Shown: one piece after another, positions 45,180-51,697 of the stretch | How the letters are laid out: each line of letters starts with the position of its first letter | Position numbering within the stretch: position 1 is the stretch's first letter | NCBI GenBank assembly: GCA_963700785.1 | Contig: CAVOYZ010000006.1 | Coordinates: 123,443 to 187,442 of the forward strand | Direction: 5' to 3' | DNA length: 64,000 bases | From: CAXMST01 sp963700785 | GTDB taxonomy: Bacteria > Actinomycetota > Thermoleophilia > Solirubrobacterales > 70-9 | Made by a program: the position numbers and the translations under genes | The notes under the pieces: generated by a model | What the model saw: only the letters and a program-made list of their open reading frames with translations | What the model was told of the DNA's origin: nothing | Database searches by the model: none

Positions 45180-46105
45180 GGCACACCGACTTCGGTGCGC
45201 GCGCCGCCGACCGCCGTCAGTGGCATCGGCTCGCCGGGCGCGATCGGGAATCCGGTCAGCAGGAAGCGCGGCGGCGGCGGCCCACCCCATTGGTTGACGG
45301 CAGCGAGGCCGCCCGGCCACTGGCGGGCCTGGTAGGTGCCGTCCGGCGGCATCTGGGCCATCTCGGCGCAGACCTCGATCATGGCCCCAGCCGCGTCGTG
45401 GAAGTAGACGAACAGGTTGTTGCCGGGACCGTGCCGGCTCGGACCCCAGATCAGCTTTCCGCCCCGAGCCGCCAGCCGGTCGCAGATCCTCCCCATCGCG
45501 TTCAGGTCGGGCGCCGTCCACGCGTAGTGCGAGAGCTCATGCCTGGGACCGACGACCAGCGCCATGCCGTGATGGTCGGCATCGCAGTGCCACCAGCTTG
45601 CCGCGCGGCCAAGGCGATCCGAGAAGCGGAAGCCGAGACCTTGTTCGAGGAACCGCTCGCTGCGGCCAAGCCGGCGGGCCTTGATCGAAGCGTGCTCGAA
45701 CTTGCTGACCCGATCGCCCTCGGGCAGCACCTGATCCTCCTCCATCCCGGTGAAGAGCTTGAAGACGTGACCGCCCGGAGCCCGAACCAATGCGGCACGG
45801 TCGATGCCGGGCTCGCCATCGTAGGTCACACCGAGAAGCTCGCCGCCGGCTGCGGCGAGACCCGCTCGGACGCCTTCGAGCGTCTCGGGGTCCGCGACCT
45901 CGAGGCCGATGTGCTCGTAGCCGCGGGTCCCGTCGCGACGCTGCACCAGCACCAGCTCGTGGTGACGCTCGTTGCAGGTCAGGTAGGAGACGGGGCCGGC
46001 CCGCACGGTCTCGACGAGGCCCAGGACCTCGCAGTGAAAGTTGACAGCGGCGTCCAGGTCGGGGACGCGCAGGGCCATGTGTCCTAGTCGTTCGACTGCG
46101 TTCAT
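45176..46105 (-). CDS. extradiol ring-cleavage dioxygenase, VOC type
   Basis: 309 residues with two domains, the layout of catechol 2,3-dioxygenases. Candidate Fe(II) ligands are His in KFEHASIKARR or DADHHGMALVV and Glu in DAAGAMIEVCAEM; the first domain reads RLGHMALRVPDLDAAVNFHC and is the structural half. ATG 46105 is preferred; an ATG at 46126 would lie at the edge of the operator. It is the first gene of the ring-cleavage operon and divergent from tetR, 77 bp between starts. Confidence 0.88.
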   Translation of the reverse strand: MNAVERLGHMALRVPDLDAAVNFHCEVLGLVETVRAGPVSYLTCNERHHELVLVQRRDGTRGYEHIGLEVADPETLEGVRAGLAAAGGELLGVTYDGEPGIDRAALVRAPGGHVFKLFTGMEEDQVLPEGDRVSKFEHASIKARRLGRSERFLEQGLGFRFSDRLGRAASWWHCDADHHGMALVVGPRHELSHYAWTAPDLNAMGRICDRLAARGGKLIWGPSRHGPGNNLFVYFHDAAGAMIEVCAEMAQMPPDGTYQARQWPGGLAAVNQWGGPPPPRFLLTGFPIAPGEPMPLTAVGGARTEVGVP

Positions 46106-46117
46106 GGTGAGCACCGT

Positions 46118-46160
46118 AGCATACATTTTGAGAAGCTTCTCAGTTCTGAGAAGTTCCTCA
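46118..46160. promoter_or_regulatory. TetR-type twin operator in the divergent promoter
   Basis: A perfect 14-bp palindrome TGAGAAGCTTCTCA (46129-46142) is followed by a near copy TGAGAAGTTCCTCA (46147-46160), centres 18 bp apart. Both lie between the divergent starts of the dioxygenase operon and the TetR gene. On the minus strand a TATGCT -10-like hexamer (46123-46118) lies directly downstream, so bound repressor would cover the -35/-10 region. Such spacing fits two TetR dimers and autoregulation. The assignment to this TetR is inference from position. Confidence 0.75.
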
Positions 46161-46182
46161 TACTCTGGTACCCTGCCGAGCC

Positions 46183-46806
46183 ATGACCGAGCAGCAAGCC
46201 CCGCACCGCACGCGAACCGATCGCCGCCGCGCCGAGACCCGTGCGCGGCTGCTGGCTGCCGCGCGCGAGCTCTTCGCGGAGCAGGGCGTCGGCGCGACCC
46301 GGACAGGCGAGATCACGGAGCGAGCGGACGTGGCAGCGGGTTCTCTATACAACCACTTCGCCGACAAGGACGAGATCGTTGACGCCGTGATGGCCGAGGT
46401 GACCGAAGAGCAGGGTGCCCTCGTCGACGAGCTCACCGGCGAGCTCGAGGATCCTGCGGCGGTCGTCGCCTACGCCCACCGCCACTTCGTCCGCCTCGCC
46501 GGCACCGACCCTCACTTCGCGCAGCTGCTGATCCGGCTTGATGCATCGCACCGGCTGATGTCGGAGGCGCTCGGCCCGCGTGCCCTTCGCGACATCAAGC
46601 GGGGACTCGACAGCGGGCGCCTCGAGTTCGACACTGCCGAGGCGGCCTTCAGCATCACCGGCGGAGCGTTGCTCGGAACGATGCGAGCAGTCGTTGACGG
46701 CCGGCTGGGCGAGCGTGCCGACGAGGTGCATGCGGCGGCGGTGCTGCGAATGCTGGGGCTCTCGCCCGCGGACGCGGCGGACACCGCTCGCCTCGCCATG
46801 GACTGA
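46183..46806 (+). CDS. TetR-family transcriptional regulator
   Basis: 207 residues. The N-terminal TetR HTH is TRARLLAAARELFAEQGVGA, then TGEITERADVAAGSLYNHFA DKDEIVDAVM (residues about 18-68). The C-terminal ligand domain is all helical. Divergent from the aromatic operon with the palindromic operators in between, so it most likely represses that operon and itself, released by an aromatic compound or a pathway intermediate. Confidence 0.92.
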   Translation: MTEQQAPHRTRTDRRRAETRARLLAAARELFAEQGVGATRTGEITERADVAAGSLYNHFADKDEIVDAVMAEVTEEQGALVDELTGELEDPAAVVAYAHRHFVRLAGTDPHFAQLLIRLDASHRLMSEALGPRALRDIKRGLDSGRLEFDTAEAAFSITGGALLGTMRAVVDGRLGERADEVHAAAVLRMLGLSPADAADTARLAMD

Positions 46807-46893
46807 CGTCGTCGGGCGCTCTCCCTCGTCGTCTTGTTGGTCGAGGGCCGCGACGCCGCTCAGCCGAGCTCGTGGATCGCCTGATCGATCGAG

Positions 46894-46970
46894 GGAGGCT
46901 GTGGCCGGAGCCTTCGAAGACGCGACAACCCCCCTCGCGGAGGGTTCTGCGGTCGCCGTGACAGACATAG
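46894..46970 (+). pseudogene. large serine recombinase C-terminal remnant (copy A)
   Basis: Plus frame EAVAGAFEDATTPLAEGSAV followed by AVTDIEG. It aligns with EAVAEAFENAEALLAEGSSV / VVTNIAG at 58945-59025. The repeat copy A follows at once. Confidence 0.55.
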
Positions 46971-46971
46971 A

Positions 46972-47015
46972 GGGCCCGATGCGTTTCTCGCTACGACGCG
47001 CGGATTGCGGAGTGG
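46972..47015 (+). repeat. array repeat copy A
   Basis: GGGCCCGATGCGTTTCTCGC followed by TACGACGCGCGGAT. Same orientation as all other copies; follows recombinase remnant A. Confidence 0.6.
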
Positions 47016-47052
47016 ATGCACCTGCGAGCCTGATCGGCAACCCCTCGGTACT

Positions 47053-47141
47053 TCAGCTCGACCTGAGCTTCTTGGTCTTCGTGTTTCCGGCCTCGTCGGT
47101 GAGCTTCGCGGCCAGCCTTGCCTTCGCCTTCCGGTCCTCGA
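47053..47141 (-). pseudogene. tail fragment of a secreted NHL-type protein
   Basis: The minus frame ends EDRKAKARLAAKLTDEAGNT KTKKLRSS and stops at 47055-47053. It closely matches the tail of the NHL protein encoded at 19724-21265 (KVKARLRVKLIDQAGNSRTE KLKVRLKR). Nothing upstream continues the similarity, so only about 28 codons of a lost gene remain. The remaining sequence between 46807 and 47189 holds recombinase remnant A and repeat A. Confidence 0.55.
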
Positions 47142-47189
47142 GCCCGTTGTCGGGGCTTGAAAGGCTCTCGTGCAACCGGGTGCTCCAGC

Positions 47190-48113
47190 TCAGGCCGGCC
47201 GGCGGTCGGCACCGACTGCAGCGACCAGGAGCCCGAGACCGACGATCACGGCGGCGAGGCCGACCAGCGCACCCAGCAGCGGCAGGATCGCGAGCGCCCG
47301 CAGGATCGCGAGTCCGGCCAAAAAGGCGACGACGCGGCTGCCGTCCTTGACCAGAGCCCGTCCAAGCGCCCAGGCGCTGCTCACGTAGGCGATCGCGGCC
47401 AGCGGCAGCAGCGAGAGCAGCAGAACGAGGCCGAGCGGGAGGCCGATCAGCGTCGCGGACGCGAGCACGATCGCCAGCGGCACACCGACGAAGACCGCGA
47501 GCCCATAGCCGACGCAAAGCGCCAGGCGCGCCTGGGCCTGCTCGGAGACGGCGTCGGCGGCGCGGGGCGCGACCATGACGGCAAACACACCGAGGATCAG
47601 CGCCGAGACCGAGATGCCGATCCACAGCGCGACCGCGCCGATCAGGGGCAGCGCGCCGAGAAACCCGTCCCAATCCTCCTCACGCACCTCACCGCCTACG
47701 CTCGCCCGTGGTGAGACCTCGGGCTCCTCGTCGGCGTAGATGAGATCGCCGCCGACCACCGCCCGGGGGCCCACCCGGGCGAGTCCGGTGAGCGCGACGA
47801 CGTCGCCCTCGACCTCACCCGTGACGAGCAGATCACCGCTGGCCACGAAGACGTCGCCGGTGACCGTCCCCGCAACCTCGACGTCGCCGTTGGCGACGAA
47901 GACGCCGTCGACGACCTGCCCCCGCTCGACTGCGACGGCGCCGTTTACGACGACGATCGCATCCTCACCCTCGCCCGCAGCCGCCGCTGCCGGCGCGAAG
48001 AGCGCAACCGCAGCTACGGCTAGCGCAGCCGGCATCCAGCGCCACAGACACGACCCACGGTTTTCGCTCGCCAGCATGCCCGGTAGCCTCGAGCGCCCCT
48101 GGGTCGCCGTCAT
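47190..48113 (-). CDS. bactofilin-like / polymer-forming repeat membrane protein
   Basis: 307 residues from ATG 48113, chosen for its GGAGAG ribosome site (ATG 48077 is an alternative). A signal peptide (MPAALAVAAVALFAPAAAAA) precedes a right-handed beta-helix-like section with short repeats: VNGAVAVERGQVVDGVFVAN, GDVEVAGTVTGDVFVASGDL LVTGEVEGDVVAL. Four or five C-terminal TM helices follow (ALPLIGAVALWIGISVSALI and later). The repeat section resembles the polymer-forming cytoskeletal family placed outside the membrane. It lies between array repeats A and B. Confidence 0.75.
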   Translation of the reverse strand: MTATQGRSRLPGMLASENRGSCLWRWMPAALAVAAVALFAPAAAAAGEGEDAIVVVNGAVAVERGQVVDGVFVANGDVEVAGTVTGDVFVASGDLLVTGEVEGDVVALTGLARVGPRAVVGGDLIYADEEPEVSPRASVGGEVREEDWDGFLGALPLIGAVALWIGISVSALILGVFAVMVAPRAADAVSEQAQARLALCVGYGLAVFVGVPLAIVLASATLIGLPLGLVLLLSLLPLAAIAYVSSAWALGRALVKDGSRVVAFLAGLAILRALAILPLLGALVGLAAVIVGLGLLVAAVGADRRPA

Positions 48114-48160
48114 CCGTAGCTCTCCGCAGAGCGCTTGGGCGGGCGCGTCGAGCCCTCGGG

Positions 48161-48200
48161 GACGGTGTCGAAAGCTGTGGCCGAGGCTTTCGAAGGCGGG
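48161..48200 (+). pseudogene. large serine recombinase C-terminal remnant (copy B)
   Basis: GACGGTGTCGAAAGCTGTGG and CCGAGGCTTTCGAAGGCGGG align base for base with most of 58938-58977; the frame gives VSKAVAEAFEGG. A box CCCGCATGAACAAACGGTGG follows at 48233-48252, repeated with 18 of 20 matches at 56595-56614. Confidence 0.55.
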
Positions 48201-48270
48201 ACAACCCTCCACGGGTACCACGGGCTGCCTCGCCCGCATGAACAAACGGTGGTACTGATAACGGATAGGT

Positions 48271-48313
48271 GGCCCGATTCGTTGCTCGCTACGGCGCGCG
48301 GATCATCGAGCGG
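48271..48313 (+). repeat. array repeat copy B
   Basis: GGCCCGATTCGTTGCTCGCT, then ACGGCGCGCGGATCATCGAG. It begins 19 bp after the CCCGCATGAACAARCGSTGG box, the same spacing as in copy F. Confidence 0.65.
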
Positions 48314-48422
48314 ATAGGCCCGCGGCTTGATTGCCAGCAGCGCCTCAGCGCTCTCGCTTCACCCGGGTGGTTCGACGGTGCTGATCCGATACCGTGCTGT
48401 TTGTGTGGGAATCGGAGGACCG

Positions 48423-49052
48423 TTGAGCCGCACCACCGATCGCTACTGGCGGTTCTTCTACAGCGTCGGTTTTCATCCCTGGGAAGACCTCGCTGAGCAC
48501 CCGCCCTTCGTCGAGAAGCTGACGGAGCTTTTCACTCGGGACGAGGACGGGCGCGAGCCCCCCTACGGGCCTGCGCTGGACGTCGGCTGCGGCAGCGCAG
48601 TGTGGGGCGTGAAGCTTGCGGAGCGAGGCTGGCAGGTCACCGGGGTGGACATCGTCGAGCGAGCTCTCGAACGAGCTGCGGAGCGGATCGAGGATGCCGG
48701 CGTGGAGATGCGGGTCATGCGGGCCGATGTCACCGATCTACGATCGGCCGGCCTCGAGACGGAGTTCCGGTTGGTGCTCGACACCGGAACGTTCCATGGG
48801 CTCGGCGACGAACAGCGCTTGGAGATGGGACGGGAGATCGATGCGATCGCATCAGAGGACGCGACGATTCTGCTCGACGCATTCGCGCCTCGTCGTCGCG
48901 GACCAGTGCCGCGTGGGGCAAGTCGATCGGATATCGAGGCCGCATTCCCCGACTGGCTCATCACGGACGTCGAGGTCGCCGACTCCGACCCGGATCCGAT
49001 CGCGAAGCTGCTCCGGTTCGACGAGCACTTCTATCGTCTCCGGAGGAGCTAG
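48423..49052 (+). CDS. class I SAM-dependent methyltransferase
   Basis: 209 residues from TTG 48423, preceded by a GGAGGA Shine-Dalgarno at 5 nt; this also gives the same length as its paralogue at 10565-11182. Motif I is ALDVGCGSAVWGVKLAERGW, the acidic loop VTGVDIVERALERA, and the shared signature RRRGPVPRGASRSDIEAAFP. Array repeats B (48271) and C (49082) flank it closely on both sides in the same orientation. Substrate unknown. Confidence 0.85.
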   Translation: MSRTTDRYWRFFYSVGFHPWEDLAEHPPFVEKLTELFTRDEDGREPPYGPALDVGCGSAVWGVKLAERGWQVTGVDIVERALERAAERIEDAGVEMRVMRADVTDLRSAGLETEFRLVLDTGTFHGLGDEQRLEMGREIDAIASEDATILLDAFAPRRRGPVPRGASRSDIEAAFPDWLITDVEVADSDPDPIAKLLRFDEHFYRLRRS

Positions 49053-49081
49053 GACGACCGGACCATCGGGAATACCCGCCC

Positions 49082-49124
49082 GGCCCGATTCGTTTCTCGC
49101 CACGACGCACGGATCTGCAACGAG
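49082..49124 (+). repeat. array repeat copy C
   Basis: GGCCCGATTCGTTTCTCGCC, then ACGACGCACGGATCTG. It lies 29 bp after the methyltransferase stop. Confidence 0.65.
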
Positions 49125-49217
49125 TTCGAGTTAGGGGTAGGGGTAAGCCGAGCTACCGCTTCGAGAGCGGATCTACGGTCCGTACCGGCGAGGTCCTGGC
49201 GGACCCCGCGCGGGGCG

Positions 49218-49424
49218 CTAGTGGTCTACAAGCCGAAAGTGGCGCTGGCCACCCTCGTCGCGGACCTTCTCCAACCGGCCCGCTTGCTTGGCGGCCTTCC
49301 AGCTCGGCTGCATCGCCGAGACCTCGGTGCCCAGCTCGTCGGCGACGTCCTTGCGGGTGAACTCATCTCGACCGAGCGAACGCGCTGCCTCGAGCACTTG
49401 CTCTTGAGTTGCTTCCTTAGCCAT
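49218..49424 (-). CDS. small winged-helix-like DNA-binding protein
   Basis: 68 residues: MAKEATQEQVLEAARSLGRD, EFTRKDVADELGTEVSAMQP, SWKAAKQAGRLEKVRDEGGQ and RHFRLVDH. A helix, the helix-turn-helix EFTRKDVADELGTEVSAMQP and a basic wing are visible, so it probably binds DNA. It stands alone between array repeats C and D. What it controls is unknown. Confidence 0.7.
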   Translation of the reverse strand: MAKEATQEQVLEAARSLGRDEFTRKDVADELGTEVSAMQPSWKAAKQAGRLEKVRDEGGQRHFRLVDH

Positions 49425-49480
49425 TTGAGGCACTCTAGCCCGTCGGCCGCTCTAGGCCTGATCCAAGACGATCGCTCCTC

Positions 49481-49520
49481 GTCCTGATCTCTCGCTACGA
49501 CGCGCGGATCGTCGAGCTGC
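49481..49520 (+). repeat. array repeat copy D
   Basis: GTCCTGATCTCTCGCTACGA, then CGCGCGGATCGTCGAGCTGC. Slightly shortened in the first half; the second half fits the consensus. Confidence 0.55.
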
Positions 49521-49791
49521 TCTTCCCGCTCTGCCGGTCCGCTCTCCACGCGTCGTAGTCGGCCTTCAAGCAGGTCTCGCATGGGCGATAGCCCGCGGCG
49601 AGGGCGGTCTTCTGATCGGCAAAGAAGACGCGGTGGCTGCTGTAGCCGCCGCGCCGCAGCTTCTTCAGCGCGGCGGGACAGTCGAGGCGCCCGTAGATGC
49701 GGGTGCGACGACTAGCGGCAAGCTGGCCCGGCGTCTTGGACTCGAAGGGGTCGCCGGTGGCGGTCGTGAGCACGTAGCTGCCATCTGCCAC
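49495..49791 (-). CDS. Ada-type metal-binding domain protein
   Basis: 98 residues from GTG 49791, with a GGAGG ribosome site 8 nt upstream. It reads GDPFESKTPGQLAASRRTRI, YGRLDCPAALKKLRRGGYSS and HRVFFADQKTALAAGYRPCE TCLKADYDAW. The cysteines (LDCP and CETC) and the 'FFAD...A.AAGYRPC' block are those of the Ada zinc-binding N-terminal domain, here as a stand-alone protein without methyltransferase or AraC domains. It may sense or bind DNA damage. The stop codon region overlaps repeat D. Confidence 0.75.
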   Translation of the reverse strand: MADGSYVLTTATGDPFESKTPGQLAASRRTRIYGRLDCPAALKKLRRGGYSSHRVFFADQKTALAAGYRPCETCLKADYDAWRADRQSGKSSSTIRAS

Positions 49792-49801
49792 AGCCAGCCT
49801 C

Positions 49802-49906
49802 CTACCCGGCCTTCGCCGGCACGAAACGATTGCGCTCGCTCCAGAAGCGAACGGCGCGCTCCGCATCGTCAGCGGGGAATTCGACCGGGGCGACTCGCGG
49901 GAGCAT
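49802..49906 (-). pseudogene. N-terminal scrap of a VOC protein
   Basis: 34 codons with a good GGAGGA ribosome site: MLPRVAPVEFPADDAERAVR, FWSERNRFVPAKAG, stop. The 'VEFPADDAERAVRFW' start is that of glyoxalase-type VOC proteins of about 120 residues, of which only the first strand and helix survive. Its TAG sits in the ribosome site of the Ada-type gene, 10 nt before that start, so it might act as a translated leader. Confidence 0.5.
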
Positions 49907-49979
49907 TCCTCCACCATAGAGGCCCGAGCTCTCTCCGTCGCGTGAATCCCCGGCGAGCCGCCCGCTAGCCGTCCGGGCA

Positions 49980-50134
49980 GTCGATCGGCGCGAGCAGCTG
50001 TCGGATCGAGACACCGAGGGTCTGGATCTCGACCTGTTGGCGGGCCTGCTGGATACCCTCCTGGCGGAGGGCTCGAGCGTGGTAGTGACGAACATGGCGG
50101 GGGCAGGACTTGAACCCGCTATCTCCGGGTTATG
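49980..50134 (+). pseudogene. large serine recombinase C-terminal remnant (copy C/d)
   Basis: The plus frame reads EQLSDRDTEGLDLDLLAGLL, then DTLLAEGSSVVVTNMAGAGL and EPAISGL with TGA at 50132-50134, inside the partial tRNA. Bases 50056-50095 are identical to 58981-59020. The part before LLAEGS does not match the other copies. Confidence 0.55.
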
Positions 50135-50140
50135 AGCTCG
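50096..50140 (-). pseudogene. partial tRNA-fMet (3' half)
   Basis: The minus strand reads CTCATAACCCGGAG and GGGTTCAAGTCCTGCCCCCG, corresponding to the anticodon loop, T-arm and acceptor 3' strand of the tRNA-fMet at 59020-59093, with several substitutions. The D-arm and 5' acceptor strand are absent. Such a 3'-end copy is the usual footprint of an integration into a tRNA gene. Confidence 0.7.
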
Positions 50141-50663
50141 GGGCGAGGCGGGCTCGGATCGAGGAGCCGGCCGCATCATCGATCGGCAGGTCGTCGATTC
50201 GGGAGAGCAGGGTCGCTCGGTCGACCAGACCAGCGGCGAGGGCGTGCGCGGCGAACTCCCAGTCACGGTCGCGACCCGCGACGCATTTGGCCAGGACCAG
50301 GTCGTGTGGCTCCAGGCAGCGGGCCGTAGGGCGACGGTCGGACCGCGGGCGTGGCGGGATTTCGACACTGATCAGACGCTGCTCCCAGCCGGCGGGGGCC
50401 CTCGCGGTCTCAGGGCCGACGCCGTGAGCGTAGTAGCCGAAGGCCTCATGAAAGGCTGAGCCATCGCCGAGACTTGCGTCGATCTCGATCGCGCGCTCGG
50501 GGGCAGCGGCCGGATAGATGTCCACCTCGGCGGAGCGGAGCAGGGCGGGCGGTGCATCCGGAAACGGACCGAGGATCGCCTGGCTGCCGACAACGACGAA
50601 GGCGTCCTCGCCCACGACGGTGGCGGCGGCCGCGATCACGTGCTCAAAGTCAGCCCGGTTCAA
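50130..50663 (-). CDS. DUF6036-family nucleotidyltransferase (toxin-like)
   Basis: 177 residues: FEHVIAAAATVVGEDAFVVV GSQAILGPFPDAP, LLRSAEVDIYPAAAPERAIE and PHDLVLAKCVAGRDRDWEFA. The GSQA and SAEVDIYP blocks correspond to the GSxxx...D[ED]xD-type nucleotidyltransferase core of the DUF6036/AbiEii group. It overlaps the upstream HTH gene by four bases (ATGA). This layout matches type IV-like toxin-antitoxin pairs, in which the nucleotidyltransferase is the toxin. Its 3' end runs into the partial tRNA-fMet. Confidence 0.75.
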   Translation of the reverse strand: MNRADFEHVIAAAATVVGEDAFVVVGSQAILGPFPDAPPALLRSAEVDIYPAAAPERAIEIDASLGDGSAFHEAFGYYAHGVGPETARAPAGWEQRLISVEIPPRPRSDRRPTARCLEPHDLVLAKCVAGRDRDWEFAAHALAAGLVDRATLLSRIDDLPIDDAAGSSIRARLAPSS

Positions 50664-51310
50664 GGTGTCGGGGCTCCGATGATCGCGCGGCGCTCCGGCT
50701 CACTGAACAGGCCGGCGAAGGGGGAGTTCTGGCGAAGGTCCGCGGCAGCCTGCGAAGCGTCCCAGAGGATGCTCCGGATCCGCGGCAGCGGGCCCTGCAG
50801 GATCTGCTCCCAGGCATCGGCGTAGACCGGGTCGAGCTTGCCGGCCGCGCGCCACTTGCGCACCCGATGCAGAGCGTCCTCGACATCCTCGCGGCTGAGC
50901 CGATCCGCGACCGCCCGGTGGTAGGCCAGAGAGCGATCAGCAGCTCCAGCGTGGCCTCGCGCGGGGAGCCGCCGGCCGGCGTGCGCGGAAACCGCCGGCC
51001 TGCCTGGTGCCGGGAGGTTGGAGCTGCCCGGCGCCCGTGCGAGCCTCAGCAAGGCCGGCACCGGGACCTCGGAGCGCCCACGGCGGTTCTCCACGAGCGG
51101 GATCATGCCGCTACGGGCCCGGCGAGCGAGCGTCGTGTGGCTGACGCCGAGGAACCGCGCTGCGATTCGTTGGGAGACCGTCTCCCCCAGCTCGCCCTCG
51201 AGATCGGCGATCACCGCCTCGACGTCGCTGTCGCCAGGAAGCCTGCGCCGGACCCGATGCAGCCGCTCGAGCTGACGCAGCATTGCCAGCTTTCGATCGA
51301 CGATTCCCAT
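50660..51310 (-). CDS. helix-turn-helix protein (probable antitoxin of DUF6036 pair)
   Basis: 216 residues. The HTH ETVSQRIAARFLGVSHTTLA RRARSGMIP (about residues 41-69) is followed by a conserved C-terminal part SLAYHRAVADRLSREDVEDA and LRQNSPFAGLFSEPERRAII. Between them (about residues 88-125) the present frame is Pro/Ala/Arg-rich and unlike the rest. In the neighbouring frame the DNA reads SPREATLELLIA just before SLAYHR, which fits a helical protein better. The linker may thus have suffered compensating frameshifts. It probably represses its own promoter. Confidence 0.65.
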   Translation of the reverse strand: MGIVDRKLAMLRQLERLHRVRRRLPGDSDVEAVIADLEGELGETVSQRIAARFLGVSHTTLARRARSGMIPLVENRRGRSEVPVPALLRLARAPGSSNLPAPGRPAVSAHAGRRLPARGHAGAADRSLAYHRAVADRLSREDVEDALHRVRKWRAAGKLDPVYADAWEQILQGPLPRIRSILWDASQAAADLRQNSPFAGLFSEPERRAIIGAPTP

Positions 51311-51360
51311 GCCAGGAGCCTACCATAGGTTTCCATTTTTCCTAAGTTTTGGAACGCTAG
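51311..51360 (-). promoter_or_regulatory. AT-rich promoter/operator of the toxin-antitoxin pair
   Basis: The sequence upstream of 51310 is markedly AT-rich compared with the surroundings. It contains inverted arms TTCCA...TGGAA (51331-51354) and a CTATGGT -10-like element on the minus strand. An operator for the HTH protein is plausible. The rest of 51361-51697 shows two short GC hairpins and no gene. Confidence 0.4.
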
Positions 51361-51697
51361 GCACGGTAGCCGTCCCTCAGGTCTCGAGCATCAGCCCGCG
51401 GCAGCAGCAGCCATCGGCCCGCTCGATGCCCGCTCGCCGGCGACCCCGGCCATCGATCGGCCGTTCGAGTTTCACCTGACTTTGTAGTCAATACGTTTGC
51501 CGGGATGCCCTCCCTTCGGGGGCGCGGGATCGAGCAGAGCTCACCTGCTCCGCGCCGTGCCTATGCGCTTTCAGTTGCCCTGAGTTGTGCGCAGTGTCTA
51601 GAGCGGGGGGCCCCACCCCTCGCAGCGCGCTCTGGCGCGCGTTTAGGGGCCGAGTGTGGGCGGGCGCGGCACCATGAGCTCCCCGCCCGCGGCTACA

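Noticed and set aside
51361..51697. GC-rich hairpins CCC-TTCG-GGG and GCGCGC-TCTG-GCGCGC
   Set aside because: Too short and too common at this base composition to call as terminators or RNAs.
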